Source: CAJCJE01 sp035948315 (GTDB lineage Bacteria > Actinomycetota > Actinomycetes > Mycobacteriales > Pseudonocardiaceae). Taken from it: a stretch of 64,000 bases of DNA. The DNA lies in the NCBI GenBank assembly GCA_035948315.1, contig DASZJG010000094.1, forward strand, positions 1 through 64,000. The letters run 5' to 3'. Made by a program: the position numbers and the translations under genes. Shown in pieces: positions 21,363 to 30,347 of the stretch; within the stretch, counting starts at the first letter, position 1; every line of letters begins with the position of its first letter. The notes under the pieces are model-generated. The model made no database searches. It was given only the letters and a program-made list of their open reading frames with translations, and had not been told where the DNA came from.

Positions 21363-22829
21363 CTAGTACCGGTAGTGCTCCGGCTTGTACGGACCCTCGA
21401 CATCGACGTCGATGTACTCGGCCTGCTCCTTGGTGAGCTTGGTCAGCTCGACGCCCAGCGCGGCCAGGTGCAGGCGCGCGACCTTCTCGTCCAGCTTCTT
21501 GGACAGGCGGTAGACCTCGCAGTCGTACTCCTCGCGCTTGGTGAACAGCTCGATCTGCGCGATCACCTGGTTGGCGAAGCTGTTGGACATGACGAAGGAC
21601 GGGTGACCGGTCGCGTTGCCCAGGTTCAGCAGCCGCCCCTCGGACAGCACGATGATCGAGTGGCCGTCCGGGAAGACCCACTCGTCCACCTGCGGCTTGA
21701 TGTTGATCCGGCGGATGCCCGGGGTGCGGGCCAGGCCGGCCATGTCCAGCTCGTTGTCGAAGTGGCCGATGTTGCCCACGATGGCCTTGTCCTTCAGGCC
21801 GGCCATGTGCGCGGCGGTCACCACGTCCTTGTTGCCGGTGGTGGTGATGACGATGTCGGCCTCGGCCAGCACCGAGTCCAGGGTGCGCACGTAGTAGCCG
21901 TCCATGGCGGCCTGGAGCGCGCAGATCGGGTCGACCTCGGTCACCACGACGCGGGCGCCCTGGCCGCGCAGCGACTCGGCGGCGCCCTTGCCCACGTCGC
22001 CGTAACCGCAGACGACCGCGACCTTGCCGCCGATCAGCACGTCGGTGCCCCGGTTGATGCCGTCGATCAGGGAGTGCCGGATGCCGTAGCGGTTGTCGAA
22101 CTTCGACTTGGTCACCGAGTCGTTGACGTTGATGGCCGGGAACAGCAGCTCACCCGCGGCGGCCAGCTGGTAGAGCCGGTGCACGCCGGTGGTGGTCTCC
22201 TCGGTGACACCGCGGATGCCCTCGGCGGCCTTGGTCCACTTGCCCGCGTCCGCGGCCAGCGAGGCGCGCAGCACGCCCAGGAAGACCTTCCACTCGTCCG
22301 GGTCGTCGTCCTCGGCGGGCGGCACGACGCCCGCCTTCTCGAACTCGACGCCCTTGTGCAGCAGCATGGTGGCGTCGCCGCCGTCGTCCAGGATCATGTT
22401 CGGACCGAGCCCGTCCGGCCAGGTCATCATCCGCTCGGTGGCCCACCAGTACTCCTCGAGCGACTCACCCTTCCAGGCGAAAACCGGGACGCCCTTGGGC
22501 TCCTCCGGCGTGCCGTGTGGTCCGACGGCGATGGCTGCCGCAGCATGGTCCTGGGTGGAGAAGATGTTGCACGACGCCCACCGGACCTCGGCGCCGAGCG
22601 AGACCAGCGTCTCGATCAGCACGGCGGTCTGGATCGTCATGTGCAACGACCCGGAGATGCGCGCACCCCGAAGCGGGTAGACCTCCGAGTACTCCCGGCG
22701 CAGCGCGATCAAACCGGGCATCTCGTGCTCGGCGAGCCGGATCTCCTTGCGCCCGAACTCGGCGAGGGAAAGATCGGCGACAGCGAAATCGATGCCATTA
22801 CGGGACTGCAACCGGTCCGAGTCGACCAC
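21363..22829 (-). CDS. ahcY: Adenosylhomocysteinase
   Basis: The enzyme hydrolyses S-adenosylhomocysteine to adenosine and homocysteine with a bound NAD+, keeping methylation reactions running. Visible motifs are the NAD-binding VVCGYGDVGKGAAESLRG, substrate residues in VNDSVTKSKFDNRYG, and the C-terminal KPEHYRY that completes the partner's cofactor site. It has the long mycobacterial-type insertion (TKAAEGIRGVTEETTTG) and 488 residues. The start is a GTG (22829) with AAGGAAGG 10 bases upstream. No SAH riboswitch is seen in the leader. Confidence 0.97.
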   Translation of the reverse strand: MVDSDRLQSRNGIDFAVADLSLAEFGRKEIRLAEHEMPGLIALRREYSEVYPLRGARISGSLHMTIQTAVLIETLVSLGAEVRWASCNIFSTQDHAAAAIAVGPHGTPEEPKGVPVFAWKGESLEEYWWATERMMTWPDGLGPNMILDDGGDATMLLHKGVEFEKAGVVPPAEDDDPDEWKVFLGVLRASLAADAGKWTKAAEGIRGVTEETTTGVHRLYQLAAAGELLFPAINVNDSVTKSKFDNRYGIRHSLIDGINRGTDVLIGGKVAVVCGYGDVGKGAAESLRGQGARVVVTEVDPICALQAAMDGYYVRTLDSVLAEADIVITTTGNKDVVTAAHMAGLKDKAIVGNIGHFDNELDMAGLARTPGIRRINIKPQVDEWVFPDGHSIIVLSEGRLLNLGNATGHPSFVMSNSFANQVIAQIELFTKREEYDCEVYRLSKKLDEKVARLHLAALGVELTKLTKEQAEYIDVDVEGPYKPEHYRY

Positions 22830-23051
22830 GGTCTTTGCGCCTTCCTTGAGTTCAATGGGTCAGCCAACCCTACCGGGTGGGTTATCGAGGATCGCTGGTT
22901 CCGCGTGTGCCACGTGACCTTCCCAACGGCCCGGTTCGGTGGGGTAATTCCGGGATGACACCGTGGGGGACGCAGGCATGAACCGTGCCGACCGGTGGAA
23001 CGTATTACGACGAAGCGAGTATCGAGGCGAAGATCGAATGCAGGAGGCGAC

Positions 23052-25451
23052 GTGCTGATTCCCGGGCCCGACACGCGGGTCGTCGAGCTACGGGTGCACG
23101 GAATCCTGGGCACCACCCCGGAGGACCTGGTCGACGCGGTGGCCGCCGTGGACGTGGCAGGCGACGGCAAGGGCAGGCTGGTCCGGCCTGCGGACCGGCT
23201 GCGCAGGCCGGCGCCCGGACCGGTGCTCAAGGCGGAGGGACGGCCACTGCCGCGCACCGTCGAGGGCTACGTCTGGGGCGCGCTGACCTCGGGCGGAGCG
23301 GCCAAGGCGATCTGGGCGCTGCTGTTCCCGTTCTCGCTGGCCAACATGGCCTCCTGGATGCTGCCGCCGATCGCGGACAACCGGGTCGGCAAGACGCTGG
23401 CGATGTGCTGCCGCGCGCTGCTGCGGGTGGGCGCGCTGCTGCTCACCATGCTGCTGGTCGGGCAGTTGGCCGCGGTGTCGATGGACGTGTTCGCCGCGCA
23501 GTGCCTCGGGCCCGGGTCGAGCTGCCTGACCTTCCTGCCCGGCTGGGTGCGTACCGGACAGACCGTGCGCACGATCGTCGGGCTGCTGCCGATCCTGGTC
23601 GTGGTGGCTGTGCTGCACGGGGTGTCCACCGTGAACTGGTCGGTCAACGTCGACTCGACGGACGATGAGCAGGCGAAGCCCCGGCTGCTGTCCCGGTTGC
23701 CGGGCGCCGGCCTGATCGCCGACCCGGACGCGCCCGCGCTGCGCACCCTGCACCTGACCGCCGCGCTGGCCATCAGCGTGCTGCTCGCGCTGGGCGGGCC
23801 GACCGGCCCGATCCCGTCGACGGCGGCAGCCGTGTTCTGGGGTCTCGCGGTCGCGGTGATCGTGCTGTGCCTGATCGGCGTGCTCGCCTTCGGCGACCCG
23901 ACCGGCGCGCGGCCGGACCGCTATGGCAAACGTTTGCGATCGGCGTTGCGCGCGGTCCCGCGCAGGCTCACGCTCGCGGTGAACCTCGGACTGTTCGTCG
24001 GCGTGGTCGCGGTACGGCCGGTCCTGCCGAACCGGCTCGTGGGCACCGACAACACCGTGCAGGTCGTGGCGATCGCGCTGGCCTCGGTGTGCATCCTGCT
24101 GGCCGTGCTGCTGGTGCCGACGGCCCTGCTGGCCAGGAAACAGTGGAAGGACCAGCCCAAGCCGCTGCGGCCGTGGGCGGGCGGCTGGATGGCCGCGCCG
24201 GTGCTGGCCATCGCGGCCGCGCTCGGCGGCGGTTTCGGGTCCGGCATCGGACTGTTCGTGCGGACCGTGCTCGGCGACAGCGCGCTCGTGGTGCCCGGCG
24301 GCTACGCCTACATCACCCTGTTGTGGGGCATCGCCGGCCTGGTCGGACTGGTCGCGCTGGCGGTCGGCGGCATCGTGCTCGGGACCCGGCGGACACTGGC
24401 CAAACGCGGCGGCCGCGGCATGCCGGCCGAGGTACCGCTCCTGCACGCCGACCGCCCGGCCGACGCGATCACCGCCGCCAAGGGCTGGTGGCTGGCCGGC
24501 TGGGCGCGCAAGTCCGCGCCGGTCGTACTGATCGGGCTGGCCGTCATCGTCGGTCTCGGCGCGATCATCGCGGTGCTGCTGCGCAACGAGCAGGTGCTGC
24601 CGGGCTCGATCAACACCAGCACCGCGCTCGGCCAGGTCGCGGCGATGCTCGCCGGGTTCGGCGTCGTGGTGCTCGCGGCGCTGGCCTGCGGACTGCTCGG
24701 CGAGGTGTACCAGGCCGCGCGCAATCCGAACTCCGCGCGCAAACTGGGCGGGTTCTCCGACCTCGCCTGCTTCTGGCCGCGCGAGGCGCATCCGATCGTG
24801 CCGCCCTGCTACGCGTTGAAGGTCGTCCCGGAACTCGCCGCGCGCGCCGCCGAATACCTCGCCGAACCGAGCACCCGGGTGGTGCTCACCGGCCACAGCC
24901 AGGGCAGCGTGTTGGTCGCCGTCGCGGCCAGCCGACTGCTCGCCAACCTGCCGGAGAACCAGACCGAACGGCTCGGCGTCGTGGTCGCCGGCTCGCCGAT
25001 CCAGTCCGCGTACGTGCGCGCCTTCCCGGCCGTGCTCGGCTACGACGGCCTCGCCGAACTGTGCACCGACCTTGGCGGCCGCTGGCGCTCGCTGTGCCGG
25101 GGCACTGACCCGATCGGCGGCGGCGTGACCACCTGGGACCGGCAGGTCTTCCACGGCCAACTGATCGGCGTCGGCCTCGTGCCGGACGCGTCCTCCGGCG
25201 CCCTCCCGGCCGCCACGGTCAGCCCGACCGGCGCGCTGGTGCTCGGCGGCGACCACTGGCTGCCCGACCCGGAACGCGGCCCGTTCCCCGGCCGCCGCTG
25301 GGCGCCCGGCCTGCACCGGCACAGCGACTACTACTCCGACCCGGAGTGGGACCGCGCCGTCGCCTGCGCGGCCGGCATGGAGTCGCCGTCGATGACCACC
25401 AGCCAGCCCGCCCTGTTCCGCCTCCCCGGCCGCAACTCGGCCGCGGGCTGA
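23052..25451 (+). CDS. Large membrane-embedded alpha/beta hydrolase
   Basis: This 799-residue protein starts at GTG 23052 after AGGAGG. Its first residues (TRVVELRVHGILGTTPED) form a strand followed by a His-Gly turn (H16-G17) like the oxyanion loop of lipases. Then comes a very hydrophobic region of about 500 residues with many membrane segments. The nucleophile elbow TGHSQGSVL (Ser616) appears only afterwards, followed by a likely catalytic Asp in RGTDPIGGG (D686) and His in LHRHSDYYSDPEW (H755/H757). So the hydrolase fold seems split by a membrane domain. The substrate is unknown; a lipid or lipid-linked ester is likely. It stands alone, divergent from ahcY. Confidence 0.75.
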   Translation: MLIPGPDTRVVELRVHGILGTTPEDLVDAVAAVDVAGDGKGRLVRPADRLRRPAPGPVLKAEGRPLPRTVEGYVWGALTSGGAAKAIWALLFPFSLANMASWMLPPIADNRVGKTLAMCCRALLRVGALLLTMLLVGQLAAVSMDVFAAQCLGPGSSCLTFLPGWVRTGQTVRTIVGLLPILVVVAVLHGVSTVNWSVNVDSTDDEQAKPRLLSRLPGAGLIADPDAPALRTLHLTAALAISVLLALGGPTGPIPSTAAAVFWGLAVAVIVLCLIGVLAFGDPTGARPDRYGKRLRSALRAVPRRLTLAVNLGLFVGVVAVRPVLPNRLVGTDNTVQVVAIALASVCILLAVLLVPTALLARKQWKDQPKPLRPWAGGWMAAPVLAIAAALGGGFGSGIGLFVRTVLGDSALVVPGGYAYITLLWGIAGLVGLVALAVGGIVLGTRRTLAKRGGRGMPAEVPLLHADRPADAITAAKGWWLAGWARKSAPVVLIGLAVIVGLGAIIAVLLRNEQVLPGSINTSTALGQVAAMLAGFGVVVLAALACGLLGEVYQAARNPNSARKLGGFSDLACFWPREAHPIVPPCYALKVVPELAARAAEYLAEPSTRVVLTGHSQGSVLVAVAASRLLANLPENQTERLGVVVAGSPIQSAYVRAFPAVLGYDGLAELCTDLGGRWRSLCRGTDPIGGGVTTWDRQVFHGQLIGVGLVPDASSGALPAATVSPTGALVLGGDHWLPDPERGPFPGRRWAPGLHRHSDYYSDPEWDRAVACAAGMESPSMTTSQPALFRLPGRNSAAG

Positions 25452-25458
25452 GCCACGC

Positions 25459-25710
25459 TCAGACGGCGGGGATGGCCGGTAGATCGGCCAGCAGTTTCTT
25501 GATCTTCTTGGCCCACGACTTGAGGTTGACGAAGTAGCTCGAATACCCGGCCTTCACGTCCTCAAGGCTGGACGCGCCCACGAGCAACACGTCCACGTCG
25601 CCGCCGTGGATTGTGGTCTCGTAGCGCCGTTCTGCCTCGCCGTACGCTGCCGCCGCCACGTCCGGATCGTCGAACGTGATGACGCGGGTTCGTCCCGGAT
25701 CGGCAGGCAC
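25459..25710 (-). CDS. Small hypothetical protein, 83 aa
   Basis: I do not recognise it. It starts with RTRVITFDDPDVAAAAYGEAERRYE, contains a DVDVLLVGASSLEDVKAGYSSYF segment and ends in a basic helix (LKSWAKKIKKLLADLPAIPAV). No membrane segment is present. The pattern of strand-helix with a hydrophobic DVLLVGASS strand suggests a small folded domain. It ends 8 bases from the stop of the convergent hydrolase gene and follows glmL on the same strand at 56 bases. Codon bias fits a real gene but the evidence is modest. Confidence 0.55.
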   Translation of the reverse strand: MPADPGRTRVITFDDPDVAAAAYGEAERRYETTIHGGDVDVLLVGASSLEDVKAGYSSYFVNLKSWAKKIKKLLADLPAIPAV

Positions 25711-25766
25711 ACCGTGGAACGTAGGGGTTGCGGACTCTGCAACCAGTCCCCTGATCGGGGGAAAGA

Positions 25767-27089
25767 TCAGCTGGGCAACAGGTTGGCGCGCAACAGGTTC
25801 TCGGCGGCGAGCGGGTTGCCGGCCTCGGCGAGGAGGCCGGCTGGGGCGAGGACGTAGTTCCGGTCGACGACCAGGGTCGCGTGACGCAGGATCGGGCGGA
25901 GGACCGGGTCGGCACGCAGCGCGGATTCCACTGTGGACAGTGTGGTCGGGTTGGCGTGGCGGAAGACGCCGCCGGAGGCGACGAGGATGGCGGCGCCGCG
26001 CGGGCCGAACTGGGCCTCGACCATGCGGGCGTGGCGGCGCAGGGCGAGGATCGCGGCGAGCGCGGCGAGGCGGGCGTCGACGGCGGCGTCGGCCGTGTCG
26101 GTGGGGATGAAGTCGACGTGTTCGGCGCGGAATTCGGCTGCTTCGGCCAGTTTCTGGTGTTCTCCCTCGGCCAGCAGGCGTTCGACGGCGGCCTCGGCGA
26201 CCACGCCCGCGGCGGACCAGCGCATGCCGATGTCGCCCTCGACGGTGCGCCGCTCGGGCGGCAGCGCGACCGCGCGTTTGCCGGGTTCGACGGCGGGCAG
26301 CGTGACCGCCGAGTAGACGTCGGTGGTGGCCCCGCCGACGTCGACGACGAGCACGGCGCCTGCGCCTTCGGCGTTATCGGCGGCGAGTACGGCGGCCAGG
26401 CCCGCGACGCCGACCAGGACCGCGTCGGGGGTGACCGCGCGGACCAACTGGCGGAAGCGGGGGCCGTGGGACAGGCCCTTGCCGCCGATCACGTGTTCCA
26501 GGAACACCTCGCGGATCGCGGCGCGGGCCGGGCCGGGGGCCAGTTCACCCACGTCCGGCAGCACGTTGTCGGTGGCCACCACGCGACGGCCCGTGCCGGC
26601 CAGGACGGTGAGCGCTTCGGCGCGCGCGTCGGCGTTGCCGGCCAGCACGATCGGCGCGGCGAAATGGTGGGCGGCGAGGCGGCGGGCGTTGTGCAGCAGC
26701 ACGCGGCGGTCGCCGCCGTCGGTGCCACCGGCCAGCAGCACCACGTCCGGCCGCGACTCGCGCAGCGCCTTCATGCCCGGCGCGTCGAGTTCGCCGGAGG
26801 ACACGTGCACGACCTTGGCACCGGCCGACAGCGCGACGCGGTAGCCGGCCTCGGCGCTGATCAGCCGTTCCTGGCCGACCACGGCCAGCCGCAGACCGCC
26901 GCCCGCGGACGAGCAGGCCAGCACCGGCGCGGGGCCGGCGGCCAGCGCGGTCGTGACCGCGGCGATGCCGTCCAGCACCTCGGGTGGCGTGGTCGGATGC
27001 TGCGCGGTGCCGAGCAGGGCGCCGTCCGGCGCGACGAGCGCGGCCTTGGTCCAGGTGGAGCCGACATCCAGGCAGAGCGTGTTGACCAT
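25767..27089 (-). CDS. glmL: Glutamate mutase L (GlmL/MutL) family ASKHA ATPase-like protein
   Basis: This 440-residue protein has the N-terminal LCLDVGSTWTKAALV phosphate-1 type motif, DVVLLAGGTDGGDRRVLLHNAR, a second ATPase element VLVVDVGGATTDVYSAVT and a late LVASGGVFRHA. These place it in the GlmL family, related to reactivating factors of B12-dependent glutamate mutase. No glutamate mutase subunits (glmE, glmS) or B12 genes are nearby. Its ATG follows the stop of the dTDP-glucose dehydratase gene directly, so it is the last gene of an operon with that dehydratase and the CDF transporter. The actual client is unknown. Confidence 0.88.
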   Translation of the reverse strand: MVNTLCLDVGSTWTKAALVAPDGALLGTAQHPTTPPEVLDGIAAVTTALAAGPAPVLACSSAGGGLRLAVVGQERLISAEAGYRVALSAGAKVVHVSSGELDAPGMKALRESRPDVVLLAGGTDGGDRRVLLHNARRLAAHHFAAPIVLAGNADARAEALTVLAGTGRRVVATDNVLPDVGELAPGPARAAIREVFLEHVIGGKGLSHGPRFRQLVRAVTPDAVLVGVAGLAAVLAADNAEGAGAVLVVDVGGATTDVYSAVTLPAVEPGKRAVALPPERRTVEGDIGMRWSAAGVVAEAAVERLLAEGEHQKLAEAAEFRAEHVDFIPTDTADAAVDARLAALAAILALRRHARMVEAQFGPRGAAILVASGGVFRHANPTTLSTVESALRADPVLRPILRHATLVVDRNYVLAPAGLLAEAGNPLAAENLLRANLLPS

Positions 27090-28097
27090 CTACGACTGTG
27101 ACCAGGAGCCCTCGACGACCGGGCTGCGGTCGCGCAGCGGCTCCCACCAGGCGCGGTTGTCCGCGTACCAGCGGATGGTCTCGCGCATGCCGGCGTCGAA
27201 CTCGATCTGCGGCGCCCAGCCCAGCTCGCGCCGGATCTTGGCGGAGTCGAGCAGGTAGCGGCGGTCGTGGCCGGGCCGGTCCTCGACCTCCTGCTTGAGC
27301 GAGGCCGGCAGGCCCAGCTCGTCGAGCACGAGGTCGGCCAGCTGCTCGACGCTGGCCTCGACGCCGGTGCCGACGTGGTAGGTCTCGCCGACCGTGCCCC
27401 GGTCCAGGATCGCCTCGATGGCGCGCACATGGTCCAGCGCGTGGATCCATTCGCGCCGGTTGTGCTTGGACTTGTAGACCGGCAGCGGCTCGCCGTCCAG
27501 CGCGCGCGTGGTGAACAGCGGCAGCACCTTCTCGGGGAACTGGTGCGAGCCGTAGTTGTTGGCGCAGTTGGAGATGGTGATCGGCAGGTGGTACGTCTCG
27601 TGGTAGGCGCGCACCGCGTGGTCGGCGCCTGCCTTGCTGGCGTTGTACGGAGTCCTGGGCCGGTAGGGCGTCTCCTCGGTGAACGCTTCCTCGGCGTCCA
27701 GCGGCAGGTCGCCGTAGACCTCGCAGGTGGACACGTGGTGGAAGCGGCCGATGCCGACCTGGCGGGTCGCCTCCAGCAGCGTCTGGGTGCCGAGCACGTT
27801 GGTGCGGAAGAACCGGCCGGGGTCGAGCACGGCGAGGCTGTTGTGCGACTCGGCCGCGAAGTTGACCACCACGTCGACGCCGTGGGTGCGCAGGGTCTCC
27901 TCGACCGCCTGCTGGTCGCCGATGTCGGCGTGCACGAAGGTGATCGCGTCGCGGACCTCGGTGAGGTTGGTCTCGGTGCCGGCGTAGGTCAGCGCGTCCA
28001 GCGCGACCACTCGGTCCGCCGGATGCGCGTGCACCCAGTGCCGGGCGAAGTGCGAACCGATGAATCCGGCGGCGCCGGTAACCAGGAGCGTCGTCAT
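27090..28097 (-). CDS. rfbB: dTDP-glucose 4,6-dehydratase
   Basis: The enzyme converts dTDP-glucose to dTDP-4-keto-6-deoxyglucose, the second step toward dTDP-rhamnose. It is a short-chain dehydrogenase fold with the GxxGxxG motif TGAAGFIGSHF, the catalytic Thr/Asp-Glu region VSTCEVYGD and active-site Y-x3-K (YNASKAGADH). The 335 residues are typical. It could supply the rhamnose route completed by rmlD at 54.6 kb. It overlaps the CDF gene upstream by 4 bases (ATGA) and abuts glmL downstream. Confidence 0.93.
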   Translation of the reverse strand: MTTLLVTGAAGFIGSHFARHWVHAHPADRVVALDALTYAGTETNLTEVRDAITFVHADIGDQQAVEETLRTHGVDVVVNFAAESHNSLAVLDPGRFFRTNVLGTQTLLEATRQVGIGRFHHVSTCEVYGDLPLDAEEAFTEETPYRPRTPYNASKAGADHAVRAYHETYHLPITISNCANNYGSHQFPEKVLPLFTTRALDGEPLPVYKSKHNRREWIHALDHVRAIEAILDRGTVGETYHVGTGVEASVEQLADLVLDELGLPASLKQEVEDRPGHDRRYLLDSAKIRRELGWAPQIEFDAGMRETIRWYADNRAWWEPLRDRSPVVEGSWSQS

Positions 28098-29050
28098 GCC
28101 TGCGAGGCTACCGGGCCGTCTCCGGTGGGTGGCGTGCGCAGATGCCCGCGGTACAGATCGGGCTCGAGGTAGATCAGCTTGGCGACCGGAACCTGCTCGC
28201 GCACGCGCAGTTCCGCGTCGTCGATGGCCTGCGCCACGTCCTCCAGCGGCAGGTCGGCGACCAGCGCGATCTTGGCGGCGACCAGCAGTTCCTCCGGTGA
28301 GAGGTACTGGGTGCGGATGTGGATGACCCGCTCGACCTTGCCGCGTTCCAGTTCACGCACGATCCTCGCCTGCATGGCCGGGCTCGCGCCCTCGCCGATG
28401 AGCAGGCTCTTGGTTTCCACGATCAGCACGGTGGCGAACACGCCGAGCAGCGCGCCGATGCACACGGTGCCGATGCCGTCGAAGACCGGGTCGCCGGTCA
28501 GCACCGACAGCACCACGCCGAGCAGCGCGAAGATCAGGCCGATCAGCGCCCCGGTGTCCTCCAGCAGCACCACCGGCAGGTCGGGCGACTTGGCCTCGCG
28601 GATGAACGCGAACCAGCTGACCGCGCCCTTGGTGACGCGCGACTCCTTCATCGCGGTGCGGAAGCTCAGGCCCTCCAGCACCGCGGCGACGGCCAGGATG
28701 ATGATCGCGACCAGCGGCGAGTCCAGCGGGTGCGGATCGAGGATCTTCCCAACGCCTTCGTAGATCGCGAAGATCGAGCCGACGCTGAACAGCAGCAGCG
28801 CGACGACAAAGCCGTAGAAGTAGCGTTCCCGGCCGAAACCGAACTGGTGTTGCTGGTTCGCCTTGCGCTGGGATGTCCTGCGGCCCAACAACAACAGGCC
28901 CTGGTTGGACGTGTCGGCCAGCGAGTGCACTGCCTCGGCGAGCATCGACGACGAGCCGGTGAACAGGAATCCGACGAACTTGGCCACCGCGATCCCGGCA
29001 TTGGCCGACAGCGCGGCGACAACGGCCTTTCCGCCGCCCTGCTCTGACAC
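28094..29050 (-). CDS. Cation diffusion facilitator transporter
   Basis: This is a CDF metal exporter of 318 residues with about six membrane segments. The first metal site in TM2 is HSLADTSNQ (HxxxD). The matching site in TM5 is degenerate: LEDTGALIG carries ED rather than HxxxD, as in one actinobacterial subgroup, so the transported metal is uncertain. The cytoplasmic C-terminal domain (VERVIHIRTQYLSPEELLVAAKI) is of the usual ferredoxin-like type. GTG start at 29050. It is the first gene of the CDF-rfbB-glmL run, an unexpected grouping. Confidence 0.88.
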   Translation of the reverse strand: MSEQGGGKAVVAALSANAGIAVAKFVGFLFTGSSSMLAEAVHSLADTSNQGLLLLGRRTSQRKANQQHQFGFGRERYFYGFVVALLLFSVGSIFAIYEGVGKILDPHPLDSPLVAIIILAVAAVLEGLSFRTAMKESRVTKGAVSWFAFIREAKSPDLPVVLLEDTGALIGLIFALLGVVLSVLTGDPVFDGIGTVCIGALLGVFATVLIVETKSLLIGEGASPAMQARIVRELERGKVERVIHIRTQYLSPEELLVAAKIALVADLPLEDVAQAIDDAELRVREQVPVAKLIYLEPDLYRGHLRTPPTGDGPVASQA

Positions 29051-29064
29051 CCGGCCAACCTTAG

Positions 29065-29115
29065 CTCAGACCCTGACCGATCTCAGACCCTGCCCGATCT
29101 CAGACGCTGCCCGCG
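29065..29115. repeat. Three 17-bp tandem repeats at the 3' end of manA
   Basis: Units start at 29065, 29082 and 29099, each CTCAGACCCTGCCCGAT or a near copy. The third unit covers the stop of manA; each of the other two repeats the same Arg/Ser-Val-stop codons out of gene, so the array looks like duplication of the gene's last codons. Confidence 0.85.
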
Positions 29116-30347
29116 GTCGCCCTGAACAGCTGGGTGCGGTTCGCGCCGAGCGGGTGCACCAGCACCGGGCCGTCCGCGCAGTCCCGTGCGGGGAGCCAGG
29201 CCGAGTCGCCGCAGGCCAGCTTGAGCGGCGACGATTCGGGCCGGTACAGCTCGGCGGACCCCTCGGTGCACACCAGCAGCTGCGGGCCGATGTGGTCGAT
29301 GGCCACGTCCTCATCGGACGGGCCGGGCCATTCCAATCGGGACAGTTCGAACTCCGGCGCGCCGGTCGAGTAGACGAGCATGTGCGGCGCAGCCGGGGCA
29401 CCGCGCAGGATCGGCATGTCGCCGTGGCCGAAGTCCAGTACCCGCAACAGTTCCGGCACGTCGACGTGCTTGGGGGTGAGGCCGCAGCGCAGGATGTTGT
29501 CCGAGTTGGCCAGGATCTCCACGGCCGTTCCGCGCAGGTAGGCGTGCGGGTTGCCGGCGGCCAGGTACACGGCTTCGCCCGCCCCGAGCACGAGCCGGTT
29601 GAGCAGCAGCGCGGCCAGCACGCCGACGTCGCCCGGGTACAGCTCGCTCAGTTCCAGCACGGTGCGGCACTCCAGGCTGAACGGCCCGTGCTCCTTGACG
29701 TGCGCGACGCATCCTTCGACCACGCGTGGCAGCAGGTCGTCGAGGGCGGCGGCGGGCAGCGTGATCAGCGTGGTGAACAGGGTGCGCAGGCCGTCCGCGT
29801 CCGGCTGGGCGGCCAGCAGGCTCGCGTAGCGGTCGAAGGCGGGCACGGCGAGCGCGGTGAACAGCTCGACGGTGCGGGCCGGGTCACGGAAGCCTGCGAG
29901 CACGTGGAACTCGGTCAGCGCGCACACCAGCTCCGGCTTGGCCGTGGGGTCCGGGTAGTTGCGGCTCGCCGCGGTCCTCGGGATGCCGGCGGCCTCCTCG
30001 CGTTGGAAACCCGCGAGGGCCTGCGCGGCGGACGGATGGGCCTGCATGCTCATGGGTTCGTCGGCGGCGAGCACCTTGAGCAGGAACGGGAGCCGGTTGT
30101 GCCAGCGGCTGGCGCACGCCTCGCCGAGCATGCCGACCGGGTCCTCGTTCAGGACCTCCAGCAGCGACCGCTCGACGCCGTCCGCGCCGACCACCCTCGA
30201 CGGATCGTCCGGGTGCGCGCCCATCCACAGCTCGGCCTCGGGATGCGGGGTGGGCACCTCCCGTCCCTGCAGCTGCGCGATGACCGTGCGCGAACCCCAT
30301 GCGTACGGTCGGATCGCGTTTCGCAGCAGCTCCACCGTCGAACTCAC
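29100..30347 (-). CDS. manA: Mannose-6-phosphate isomerase, class I
   Basis: The enzyme interconverts fructose-6-phosphate and mannose-6-phosphate, feeding GDP-mannose for mannosylated lipids and polymers. A zinc-type I fold is seen: PYAWGSRTVIAQL, the Gln-x-His zinc ligands in MQAHPSAAQA, KPELVCALTEFHVLAGF, and AVYLAAGNPHAYL. The 415 residues are normal. It starts at a GTG that overlaps the stop of the SIS gene by 4 bases (GTGA), completing the manB-trm112-SIS-manA operon. Confidence 0.95.
   Translation of the reverse strand: MSSTVELLRNAIRPYAWGSRTVIAQLQGREVPTPHPEAELWMGAHPDDPSRVVGADGVERSLLEVLNEDPVGMLGEACASRWHNRLPFLLKVLAADEPMSMQAHPSAAQALAGFQREEAAGIPRTAASRNYPDPTAKPELVCALTEFHVLAGFRDPARTVELFTALAVPAFDRYASLLAAQPDADGLRTLFTTLITLPAAALDDLLPRVVEGCVAHVKEHGPFSLECRTVLELSELYPGDVGVLAALLLNRLVLGAGEAVYLAAGNPHAYLRGTAVEILANSDNILRCGLTPKHVDVPELLRVLDFGHGDMPILRGAPAAPHMLVYSTGAPEFELSRLEWPGPSDEDVAIDHIGPQLLVCTEGSAELYRPESSPLKLACGDSAWLPARDCADGPVLVHPLGANRTQLFRATAGSV

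Noticed and set aside
22870..22910. SAH riboswitch-like string near the ahcY leader (CGAGGATCGCTGG)
   Set aside because: It lies on the plus strand while ahcY is on the minus strand, and no conserved pairing could be made.
23088..25322. 744-codon minus-strand frame opposite the membrane hydrolase
   Set aside because: Composition dominated by Arg, Gln, His; mirror of a well-marked plus-strand protein with a ribosome binding site.
29065..29115. CRISPR array
   Set aside because: Three abutting 17-bp units without spacers form a tandem repeat, not a CRISPR; no cas genes in the window.
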